Shown: piece after piece, positions 34,385 to 42,388 of the stretch
Layout: every line of letters begins with the position of its first letter
How positions within the stretch are numbered: the stretch's first letter is position 1
Made by a program: the position numbers and the translations under genes
NCBI GenBank assembly: GCA_028288365.1
Contig: JAQBNU010000063.1
Location: forward strand, 1 to 64,000
DNA: 64,000 bases
Source: Chitinophagaceae bacterium
GTDB taxonomy: Bacteria; Bacteroidota; Bacteroidia; Cytophagales; Cytophagaceae
Direction: 5' to 3'
Notes under the pieces: generated by a model
What the model saw: only the letters and a program-made list of their open reading frames with translations
Databases searched by the model: none
Told to the model about the DNA's origin: nothing

Positions 34385-35703
34385 TCTTCTTCTTCTTCAA
34401 AAAAAACTCCTTCCGATTTTAGCTGTTCCAAAATGTATTCATACAACCGTGGATCAGAAGGGATATGAATACCCGGATTGCTCCATTGATTGGTGTACAC
34501 GCAGACCGCAGCTATAGCGAGTGGTAAGCCAACGGTTTTAGCCATGGCCGTGTACAAGCTATTTTCTCCTTTTACCGATAGTGTAGAAACATATTCCTTT
34601 TCAATGCCGTGCTTAATTGTTTTAATGCGATGCTGCATCAATACCCAATCTTTGTCTTCTCTACCTAGTGCCCATTTTATTTCCAGTATTTCCTGGAGAT
34701 AGGCTGCAGCTGTTGCTTTTTGTAAAATGAACGGTACCGGTGCATCCAATGACAGGTAATCAATTTTTCCCCAGACTTCATCGGAAACAGAAATTTTTAA
34801 TACTCTTTCCAATGCTTGTTTATTCCACTCACCTGAAACAAAACGAGAGAGAAAGGAAGCGTGTGTAGTCACATGTTCTAGTACCTGTTCATCATTGGTC
34901 ATACCGAGTTGAACCAATACATTCCATGCGTCGGAATACCCCTTGCGTCGGATTGTGCCACGAATAAAGGTTTGTACCGTCTGCAAACCGTATTGTTCCT
35001 GGTATTTGAAAGAATCTCTATTGGGATAAAATTCAAGTTGTTCTTTCCCTTTCCATGAAAGCGGTCTCGCTGTAGAAAAAAGCTGTTTATAGGGAATCTT
35101 TTTTATCAATCCATTTTCTCTGAACAATGCTACGCCATTCCCAGCCAACACCACATTGCGCGGGTTCCATGTAAATTTATATTGCCATGGATTATCTCCT
35201 TCATAGGCTGGATCCACAAGACCACCGGTAGATGAAATAAAGGAAAGTACTTCTTCTTGTTTGCGATGAATCCTGGCCAGCAGATCCATTGCCGACATGT
35301 GATCAATACCTGGATCAAGTCCGCATTCAAATAAAAACGTCAATCCTTTTTCTTTGATCTCATTTTCTAACGCAAGCATTTCGTTAGAGATATAAGAAGC
35401 GGTAAGCAAATTTTTATGGTGTCTGATGCAAGCCAATGCCACCCGGTAATGGAAGGCAACAGGTAACATAGAGATCACCAACGTGGCTTGTGCTATTGTT
35501 TCATCCAACAAGGTCTCGTCTGTAAAAGAAAGGAGAAGAAAATCACAGTGAGGATCGGCAATGGTTTTTGCTTTGGATAAAGCTTCCGGATAAGCATCCG
35601 CTATAAGTAAAGCTACTTCGTTTTTAAACGTCCAGCTAGACAGGTATTGAATTAAGTACGCGGCTGATTTACCTGCTCCCAGTACGACTATTTTTCCCTT
35701 CAT
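34381..35703 (-). CDS. saccharopine dehydrogenase-like oxidoreductase
   Basis: The protein is 440 aa with an N-terminal NAD(P)-binding Rossmann fold (VVLGAGKSAAYLIQYL, residues 6-21). The saccharopine-reductase core includes FECGLDPGIDHMSAMD and a C-terminal domain returning to the Rossmann part (KTVGLPLAIAA). The overall layout matches the saccharopine reductase (Lys9/LOR-SDH C-half) family found in Bacteroidota. It may take part in lysine degradation or a related amino-acid reaction; no lysine pathway genes are adjacent. It is transcribed toward trmN6 and divergently from the cation transporter. Confidence 0.85.
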   Translation of the reverse strand: MKGKIVVLGAGKSAAYLIQYLSSWTFKNEVALLIADAYPEALSKAKTIADPHCDFLLLSFTDETLLDETIAQATLVISMLPVAFHYRVALACIRHHKNLLTASYISNEMLALENEIKEKGLTFLFECGLDPGIDHMSAMDLLARIHRKQEEVLSFISSTGGLVDPAYEGDNPWQYKFTWNPRNVVLAGNGVALFRENGLIKKIPYKQLFSTARPLSWKGKEQLEFYPNRDSFKYQEQYGLQTVQTFIRGTIRRKGYSDAWNVLVQLGMTNDEQVLEHVTTHASFLSRFVSGEWNKQALERVLKISVSDEVWGKIDYLSLDAPVPFILQKATAAAYLQEILEIKWALGREDKDWVLMQHRIKTIKHGIEKEYVSTLSVKGENSLYTAMAKTVGLPLAIAAVCVYTNQWSNPGIHIPSDPRLYEYILEQLKSEGVFFEEEED

Positions 35704-35800
35704 TGATCGGTCAATTATTGATTCAATATAATAAATAAGAGCTATTGTTTTACCATAGAAATTAAGGATTCATCCTTATATTTAAGACTCAATTCATCGC

Positions 35801-36670
35801 ATGAAACAATCTGAAGCAGCCATAAAAACCACCTACCTCAGCATGATGAGCAGTGCAGGCCTCGCTGTATTAAAAGCAACGGTAGGTATACTTGGAAATT
35901 CTTATGCCATGATTGCAGATGCCATGGAATCGCTCACCGACATCTTTGGCTCCATCATCGTTCTGATTGGTTTAAAAGTGGCAGCCAAACCTGCTGACAA
36001 AGGGCATCCTTATGGACATGGCAAAGCAGAAGCGCTGGCTACTTTTGCAGTGGCAGCCATCATGATAGTATCCGCCACACTCATCTGTGCTCAAAGCATA
36101 GAAAACATCAATACACCTCACGATCTACCCAAATCATTTACGTTATACGTATTGGGTGCCATCATTCTATTTAAAGAAGCATCCTTTCAATATGTCAATA
36201 AGAAAAGTAAGGATGCCAACAGTGTATCACTCAAAGCCGATGCCTGGCACCACAGAAGTGACGCCATCACTTCACTTGCAGCCTTCATCGGAATATCTAT
36301 TGCGCTCATCATGGGCAAAGGATATGAGACCGCTGATGATTGGGCCGCCCTGCTTGCTTCAGTTGTAATCTTTTACAACAGTTATCTCATTTTGAAACCT
36401 GCTTTAGGAGAAATCATGGACGAACATCATTACGATGACCTGATTCTTCAAATCAGGAAAAGAGCAAAGGAGGTAGACGGATTATTAGATACAGAGAAAT
36501 GTCTGGTGAGAAAAAATGGTATGCAGTATTATGTAGATTTACACATTACAGTGAATGCTTTCATCACCGTAAAAGACGGACATGAAATTGCTCATCGCTT
36601 AAAAGATCATTTGATGATGCTCTTTCCGGAAATTGCTGATGTATTGATTCATGTGGAACCTCAAGAATAG
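35801..36670 (+). CDS. cation diffusion facilitator transporter
   Basis: Proton-coupled export of divalent metal ions (Zn, Fe, Mn, Co class). The protein is 289 aa with six TM helices and a C-terminal cytoplasmic ferredoxin-like domain (from about 205) holding the conserved CDF contacts. The TM2 metal site reads MESLTD, so Glu takes the place of the first Asp of the FieF motif DSLVD. The TM5 site reads HHRSD (His and Asp kept). The loop HPYGHGKAEALA is the family signature. The exact metal is uncertain because of the Glu substitution. Confidence 0.93.
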   Translation: MKQSEAAIKTTYLSMMSSAGLAVLKATVGILGNSYAMIADAMESLTDIFGSIIVLIGLKVAAKPADKGHPYGHGKAEALATFAVAAIMIVSATLICAQSIENINTPHDLPKSFTLYVLGAIILFKEASFQYVNKKSKDANSVSLKADAWHHRSDAITSLAAFIGISIALIMGKGYETADDWAALLASVVIFYNSYLILKPALGEIMDEHHYDDLILQIRKRAKEVDGLLDTEKCLVRKNGMQYYVDLHITVNAFITVKDGHEIAHRLKDHLMMLFPEIADVLIHVEPQE

Positions 36671-36673
36671 TAA

Positions 36674-37369
36674 CTATTCGAAGTGAAGGTACAACGTCAG
36701 CGTGTGAGTAGTCAGCTTTGAAATACTCTGACTGTAGATGTTCTGATCAGGTACCAACATGTTGACAAGGCCGTGAGACATCCGCAATTCAGGAGAGAAC
36801 TTAAACAGCGGCATATAAAAATCAAATCCTACCCCATACTCTACCGCAAAGTCAGTGCCTTGTGTACGCAACTCCGTTTTTTTCTTTTCTTTTTTCTTCG
36901 CTCCCGCTTCCACACTCAACTTACCACCTGCTACCAGATACATTCTACTGTTTCTTCTGCGTTGAGATTTATATTTAAGCAGCAAAGGGAACTCCAAGAA
37001 AGTCGATTCTATGCTTTGCGTATTTGTAGTAGTCAGAAACTTGTAATCTACCTGATGTTCATAAAAACCCACAGTGGGTAATAGACGCAAATCCAATTGT
37101 TCCGCCAGACGTAAGCTCACTACAAAGCCCAATGTAAAGGCCGAAGAGAAAGTGGGACGAACAGAGTTTACTGTATCATTTAAAAACGTTTGAGACAATT
37201 TTGCATGATAACCACTCGTGCCTAATCCAATAGAAAAACCATAATGCAAAATACGATCGTCGTACTTAGGCGAGTTGCTCCATTTGGGATCTTGCGCCCT
37301 GGCTGTTGTTGAAACAATAAGAAATACAAGTAAAGCGATTAAGCTTTTCTTCCCACATAAATAGTACAT
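36674..37369 (-). CDS. porT: PorT/SprT family T9SS outer-membrane protein
   Basis: The protein is 231 aa with a signal peptide ending STTARAQ (about 1-25), then an eight-stranded-type beta-barrel (FSIGLGTSGYHAKL, TFLEFPLLLKYKS, VAGGKLSVEAG, FAVEYGVGFDFYM). PorT was required for gingipain secretion in Porphyromonas and SprT for gliding and secretion in Flavobacterium. Adjacency to menG/ubiE is the arrangement known for sprT and strengthens the call over a generic PorT-fold barrel. A Lys/Glu-rich loop (KKKEKKKTE) at about 155-163 is unusual. The first 31 bases overlap the end of menG. Confidence 0.82.
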   Translation of the reverse strand: MYYLCGKKSLIALLVFLIVSTTARAQDPKWSNSPKYDDRILHYGFSIGLGTSGYHAKLSQTFLNDTVNSVRPTFSSAFTLGFVVSLRLAEQLDLRLLPTVGFYEHQVDYKFLTTTNTQSIESTFLEFPLLLKYKSQRRRNSRMYLVAGGKLSVEAGAKKKEKKKTELRTQGTDFAVEYGVGFDFYMPLFKFSPELRMSHGLVNMLVPDQNIYSQSISKLTTHTLTLYLHFE

Positions 37370-38064
37370 ACCCCAAATGTCTGTTCTTCGTAATAAGTTT
37401 TTTTAAATCCAACCCGATCAAGTATTGCTGTAAAATCTTTACCGCAAGGAAATGCTTTGATGGAATCTGGTAAATACTGATAAGCACTTTTGTCTTTCGA
37501 TATCAGGCGTCCAACAAAAGGAAGTAGCTTGGTTGCGTATATTTTGTAAAAGAACTTCATCGGTTGGTATTGAGGAGTTGATCCTTCCAACACAATCAAA
37601 AGACCTCCTGGTTTCACCACCCTTAAAATTTCAGAAAGCCCTTTTTCAAGGTTCTCAAAATTTCTCACTCCAAAAGAAACGATGGTCGCATCAAATTTAT
37701 TGTCCTCGAAAGGCAAACTCTCTGAATCCGCACACACCAATTCTATTTGATCATTGAGCTTTTGAGCTTTAATCTTTGTTCTGCCAATAGCCAACATGTC
37801 TTCCGCTATGTCTACACCAATCACTTTCAGATTTTTGATGCGTGTAGCTGCCAAAGCAAAATCTGCGGTTCCTGTAGCCACATCTAAAACAATGGATGGA
37901 TTTTCTTTAGACAAAATCTCGATCGCTCGTCTTCTCCAACGTTGGTCAATACCTAGACTGATGATGCGATTCAATTTATCGTAGGTACCGGCTATGTTGT
38001 TGAACATGAAGCGTACCTGCTCTTTTTTTGACTCGTCTGTTTTGTAAGGGGTTATTGTTTGCAT
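37339..38064 (-). CDS. menG: demethylmenaquinone methyltransferase
   Basis: Methylates demethylmenaquinone to menaquinone with SAM (UbiE/MenG family). The protein is 241 aa. Family motifs are FNNIAGTYDKLNRIISLGID and RRRAIEIL. Motif I is LDVATGTADFALAA, and TIVSFGVRNFENLEKGLSE and LRVVKPGGLLIVLE follow. Menaquinone fits the pyrD class 2 enzyme and Bacteroidota respiration. It is the first gene of a two-gene unit with porT. Confidence 0.95.
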   Translation of the reverse strand: MQTITPYKTDESKKEQVRFMFNNIAGTYDKLNRIISLGIDQRWRRRAIEILSKENPSIVLDVATGTADFALAATRIKNLKVIGVDIAEDMLAIGRTKIKAQKLNDQIELVCADSESLPFEDNKFDATIVSFGVRNFENLEKGLSEILRVVKPGGLLIVLEGSTPQYQPMKFFYKIYATKLLPFVGRLISKDKSAYQYLPDSIKAFPCGKDFTAILDRVGFKKTYYEEQTFGVCTIYVGRKA

Positions 38065-38071
38065 TGTCCTA

Positions 38072-38079
38072 CAAAACTA
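38072..38079 (-). promoter_or_regulatory. -7 promoter element of menG
   Basis: TAGTTTTG on the minus strand lies only seven bases before the menG ATG, so the transcript would be leaderless or nearly so. No -33 element is obvious. Confidence 0.45.
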
Positions 38080-38123
38080 ATAAAAAACCATTAAAAGCCG
38101 TATAGAAGTCTTGATATTAAGCC

Positions 38124-38162
38124 AAAGAGAAAAAGCAGGCTTATGGCCTGCTTTTTCTCTTT
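38124..38162 (-). terminator. terminator of the first PorE-like gene
   Basis: A perfect stem of at least 15 bp (38126-38140 with 38146-38160, five-base loop), with A tracts on one arm and T tracts on the other, lies just after the stop at 38184. Confidence 0.8.
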
Positions 38163-38183
38163 TAAGATCTGAAAAAAGAATTA

Positions 38184-40160
38184 TTATTCTCCGGACACTT
38201 TAATCACTACCCTTCTGTTCTTGGCTCTGTTTTCATCAGAGTCATTAGGTACTGCTGGCTGGCTTTCTCCAAATGAACGGGATGCAATCTTTGTCTTCGT
38301 TTTATTAGCAATGTATTTAGCCACTTCGGAAGCTCTGGCTTTAGATATTCTATCGTTTACAACATCCGGACCTTTATCATCCGCATGCCCCTGCACACTG
38401 ATTGATTTCACTTTTGTATAGGCCGCAAGCAACGTTTTGATTTCTTCTTTATAAGAATCTGATACTACCGCAGAACTCGATCCGAAATAAACCACTAACT
38501 CTTTTTCTAAAACCGGATGAGCGACAGTCACTGCTGGTTCCTTATCCTTTGGTTTTACTTCTGTTGGAGTTTTAGTAGTTGTATCGACAGTTGCTACTAC
38601 TTGTGTATCTATCGGATTTCCTTTGAACGGTACAACAAAATCTTTATGGATGGTTTGCCCTTCTTTAGAAATAGAAGGTATTTGCAAACTATCTGTTGAA
38701 AGCAATTCTCCGTTCTTAGCAATTTCAACTTTGTATGTATTGTATGAAAGTACATTGATGTCTTTGTATTCACCGGACACCACTGCTTTCTTATCTTCAC
38801 TTGGGTTCGTTATTTTTTTAGTAGACTTGAAAGAGATCTGCGCACCGTCTATGGCTTTGCCTGTCTTGTCTTCCGTTACTTTACCATATACAATTACATT
38901 TTCAATGGGAGTAACACAGTAAATATCTTTTTCACCATAACCACCATCACGGTATGAAGCAATGTATGCTCTGTCATCAGACGCGGCATAGTAAAAATAC
39001 ACATCGTCATCTGGTGTATTGATCGGATAGCCAAGATTTACAGGATCAGACCAGCTGCCATCAGATTGTAATTTACTTCTGAACACATCAAAACCACCCA
39101 TGCCTTTATGGCCTCTTGAGCTAAAGTATAATGTCTTGCCATCCGGTGTGATGAAAGGAGCATCTTCATCGCCTTCTGTATTGATCTCTCCTTCCATTTC
39201 TTTATGCTTGCTCCATGAACCATCTTCATTTTTAGTAATGTAGTAGATGTCCATGTCTCCAAACTTTTTATAATGGTTGGTAGCGAAGTAAACGGTCTTT
39301 CCATCGTGTGAAACAAACGCATCCGATTCAAAATCTCTGGAATTGATTTCTACAAATGATTTAGGATCTCCCCATTTGTCACCTTCTTTTTGAGAAACAA
39401 AAATATCTCCGTCTTTGGTACTACGGTAAAGCAATAACTTGGTGTCGTTATCAAACAATTGGATACTGGCATCGTGACCGCTCGTGTTGAGGTTCAAACT
39501 TTCAGGTGAAGTCCAGCTACCGTCAGCATTCTTTTTACTGATGAATACATCTTCGAAAGGTTCTCCATCTTTTTCTTCTTTCTCTCCTTCTTTCAACCTA
39601 CGAGTGGTGAAATACAAAACAGAATCGTTTATGGACGCAACCGGACTGTGCTCCGAGAAAGAACTGTTTATAGAAGGCCCTAAGTTCTCAACCAGAAAAT
39701 TGCTGGGAACCATTATATACTTCTTACTCAAGTCTACCTGTTCAATATACTGCTCTACTTCTTTTCTTCTTGAATCAGCTTTACCCAGTGTGTTTTTATA
39801 GACGGTATATTCTTCTTTCGCTTTATCAAATTGATAATTCAGGTGATAGGCTCTTCCCAACCAATAGCGAACATGCTTATCTACCTTTGGATCTATTTCA
39901 TAAGCCTTTTGTATATTAACAAGTGCTTTGTCTTTAGAATAACGGTTCAGGTAACAAACACCTGATTTAAATAACGCTTCGGCGTTATTCGGCTCTGTAG
40001 CCAACACTTGTTCATAAAAAGGGAGTGCCTTTCTATAAAAGTTGTCTTCGAACAGTTTGTCACCATTTTTCATTAAAAAGTTAACATCCTGAGCCTTCAG
40101 ATTGGTGAAACATAAAAAACCAATAAACAGGAAGGTAAAAGAAAAATACTTGATGCTCAT
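38184..40160 (-). CDS. PorE-like protein: TPR, PD40 propeller, CRD, OmpA (copy 1)
   Basis: The protein is 658 aa. It has a signal peptide (1-24) and TPR helices at about 30-135. PD40 beta-propeller blades span about 165-415 (FSSRGHKGMGGFDVFRS, DDVYFYYAASDD). A carboxypeptidase-regulatory-like segment covers about 425-500 (VYGKVTEDKTGKAIDGAQIS). A Pro/Lys/Thr linker leads to an OmpA_C-like peptidoglycan-binding domain (555-658; QGHADDKG, NDRISKARASEVAKYI). The domain order is that of PorE, which anchors T9SS to peptidoglycan in Porphyromonas. The OmpA motif is the most diverged of the three copies here. It sits 45 bases after copy 2, with its own -7 element. Confidence 0.88.
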   Translation of the reverse strand: MSIKYFSFTFLFIGFLCFTNLKAQDVNFLMKNGDKLFEDNFYRKALPFYEQVLATEPNNAEALFKSGVCYLNRYSKDKALVNIQKAYEIDPKVDKHVRYWLGRAYHLNYQFDKAKEEYTVYKNTLGKADSRRKEVEQYIEQVDLSKKYIMVPSNFLVENLGPSINSSFSEHSPVASINDSVLYFTTRRLKEGEKEEKDGEPFEDVFISKKNADGSWTSPESLNLNTSGHDASIQLFDNDTKLLLYRSTKDGDIFVSQKEGDKWGDPKSFVEINSRDFESDAFVSHDGKTVYFATNHYKKFGDMDIYYITKNEDGSWSKHKEMEGEINTEGDEDAPFITPDGKTLYFSSRGHKGMGGFDVFRSKLQSDGSWSDPVNLGYPINTPDDDVYFYYAASDDRAYIASYRDGGYGEKDIYCVTPIENVIVYGKVTEDKTGKAIDGAQISFKSTKKITNPSEDKKAVVSGEYKDINVLSYNTYKVEIAKNGELLSTDSLQIPSISKEGQTIHKDFVVPFKGNPIDTQVVATVDTTTKTPTEVKPKDKEPAVTVAHPVLEKELVVYFGSSSAVVSDSYKEEIKTLLAAYTKVKSISVQGHADDKGPDVVNDRISKARASEVAKYIANKTKTKIASRSFGESQPAVPNDSDENRAKNRRVVIKVSGE

Positions 40161-40193
40161 AGCTTATTTAAACTGTTGGAATATAAATATATA

Positions 40194-40201
40194 CAAAATT
40201 A
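40194..40201 (-). promoter_or_regulatory. -7 promoter element of PorE-like copy 1
   Basis: TAATTTTG on the minus strand, 33 bases before the ATG at 40160, matches TAnnTTTG. This suggests copy 1 can be transcribed separately from copy 2. Confidence 0.45.
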
Positions 40202-40205
40202 TCAA

Positions 40206-42188
40206 TTATTTAATGATTTTGAATTCTGTCCTGCGATTTAATTCACGTCCTTCTTCTTCATCGTCATTTGAGACAAGAGGTAACCCTTCACCATAGCCTT
40301 TTGCTCTTATCCTCTTAGAATTGACCCCATTAGCCTTTAAAAAATTGACTACAGATTGTGCTCTTTTTTGAGATAACGCTAAATTATATGCAGGGGTACC
40401 TTTACTATCCGTATGGCTTCTTATTTCTACTTTTACCAGCGGATTTTCTCGCATGAATTCAAGTAAATTATTCAATGAAGCGTAAGAAGTTTCTCTTAAA
40501 ACATACTGATTAAAATCATAATAAATATTGCGCAGTTGAACGATGGTACCAGGCTTAGCTTTGGCCATCTTAATAGGAATTTTCACCTCCTGCATTTTCC
40601 CCTCGTATCTGGTCAACACAAAATTGACGGTAGCAAAAGCAAATCCCTTTTTCTTTACAATAAGAGTGTATCTCTGTTCTTTTTGAGACGATACATTGTA
40701 CAAATAGGAACTGTCATTTTTATTAGCCGGTGGCCTATCCGTAAATTCTTTAGAGCTCAGCAACAATTCTGCATCCAGTATTTCACCAGTCTCTTCGTCT
40801 TTGATGGAAATTTGTAATTCATACGTATTACTATCTGCGTCCGATCGTTTAGTAGACCGCACAATAAGATTCATCGCACGCATTTTCTCCAACAATTCTT
40901 CTCGGTCATCACGTGTAGGCATGACGATCATATAAATATCCTTTTCACCTAACCCATTGGGTTTAACAGAAGAAAAATAGCCATGAGAACCATCTCCCGA
41001 TAATGTAAAAAACACATCATCATCTGCTGAGTTAACGGGATATCCCATATTTACTGGACTTGACCAGCTATTGTTCGTACTGTCAAATACAGTTTTGTAG
41101 ATATCATAACCGCCCATTCCTTTATGAGCGGTAGAACAGAAGTAAAGTGTCTTATCATCAAAATCCAGAAAGGGACCTTCTTCCGATTCCGGCGTGTTGA
41201 CCTTTTCTCCCATGTTAACGGGTTTACCCCAACTACCATCAGACATTGCATCAGCATAGTATATATCTTCTTTACCGAAGCCTCCAGGTCTGTCACTTGT
41301 AAAAAACAATCTTTTACCGTTGGATGAAATTGTCGCAGCGCTTTCAAATGTATGCTTTCCGTTTATTTTACCTTTGACCGGTTGAGGATCAGATAATGAA
41401 CTGTCAGGATTGAACACACTATAATAAACATCTCCGTCACCATCGTGTTCGTAAATAAAAATTTCTTTTCCTGTTTTCGAGAATCCTATTCCGGCTTCGT
41501 TGTATGGCGTATTAATGTTGTCACCAACACTCTTTGCCTTTTGCCATACACCATCTATTCTATAAGATATATAGATGTCTTCGTAGTAATCATCGTTTTC
41601 ATCCAGCTCTCCGCCTACTGACTCTTTGCGGCGTGAAGTGAAAATCATGCACGATTCATTCGTAGAAATAATCGGCGCGTAATCTGCATAAGGGCTATTG
41701 ATCTGTTCTCCGAGATTGACGATCTCCAGATTTCTTTTATTAGCGATGTATTCACGTCCGTTATTACACTCTGCAATCTTTCGTGCGAGCCAACTTTTTT
41801 CATCCGGATCCATGTCGGGATTTAATGCACCATACTTTTTATAATTTACTTCCGCTTCGTCAAAGCGATGAGCAAAATGGTACGCTAGTCCCAAATACCT
41901 GTAGAATTCAGGTTCTGGATTTTTTTCTTCATTTAATACTTTTTCCAGATAGGGCAAAGACTTGAACTTATAATCGCCCTCTAAGTAAAGTATTCCGATT
42001 TGATAATTGTTTTTGAGGTTATCAGGATTTAAAGCATATGCTTTTTCATAACTGTCTAAGGCATCTTTAAATTTGTTCAGCTTGAATTGGTGATCTCCTT
42101 TTTTTATGAAATCATCCTCAGTTTGGGCCCAAGAGATCTGGCTGCAAACTATAAAAAGTGCGAGAACACTAAAAAAACTAGACCTCAT
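40206..42188 (-). CDS. PorE-like protein: TPR, PD40 propeller, CRD, OmpA (copy 2)
   Basis: The protein is 660 aa. It has a signal peptide (1-22, ending SWAQ) and TPRs at about 25-130 (KFKDALDSYEKAYALNP). PD40 blades follow at about 160-410 (FTSDRPGGFGKEDIYYA, FCSTAHKGMGGYDIY). A beta-sandwich region covers about 435-535. The OmpA_C-like domain spans about 545-660 (RNIYYDFNQY, EIRSHTDSKGT, NLALSQKRAQSVVNFL). The Asp and Arg that bind diaminopimelate are both present. It shares the closing NDDEEEGRELNRRTE with copy 3, showing that these two are closest relatives. Signal peptide and OmpA domain suggest a periplasmic, peptidoglycan-bound protein. Confidence 0.9.
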   Translation of the reverse strand: MRSSFFSVLALFIVCSQISWAQTEDDFIKKGDHQFKLNKFKDALDSYEKAYALNPDNLKNNYQIGILYLEGDYKFKSLPYLEKVLNEEKNPEPEFYRYLGLAYHFAHRFDEAEVNYKKYGALNPDMDPDEKSWLARKIAECNNGREYIANKRNLEIVNLGEQINSPYADYAPIISTNESCMIFTSRRKESVGGELDENDDYYEDIYISYRIDGVWQKAKSVGDNINTPYNEAGIGFSKTGKEIFIYEHDGDGDVYYSVFNPDSSLSDPQPVKGKINGKHTFESAATISSNGKRLFFTSDRPGGFGKEDIYYADAMSDGSWGKPVNMGEKVNTPESEEGPFLDFDDKTLYFCSTAHKGMGGYDIYKTVFDSTNNSWSSPVNMGYPVNSADDDVFFTLSGDGSHGYFSSVKPNGLGEKDIYMIVMPTRDDREELLEKMRAMNLIVRSTKRSDADSNTYELQISIKDEETGEILDAELLLSSKEFTDRPPANKNDSSYLYNVSSQKEQRYTLIVKKKGFAFATVNFVLTRYEGKMQEVKIPIKMAKAKPGTIVQLRNIYYDFNQYVLRETSYASLNNLLEFMRENPLVKVEIRSHTDSKGTPAYNLALSQKRAQSVVNFLKANGVNSKRIRAKGYGEGLPLVSNDDEEEGRELNRRTEFKIIK

Positions 42189-42388
42189 ATTATTACTATT
42201 CTAAGAGAAAGATAGGAATTAGCGTAATTTTAAACAATTAATTTGTAAAATAGATCACTAAAAAAATTCAAAAAACTGAATTACCTTACTGCTGAAATAT
42301 TCGATTGATATAACCTATGGCTCTATTTTGCGTATCAAGACAAACGAAATCTGGCCTCATGGCTTGGCGAGGTCCATTAACATTGCTC

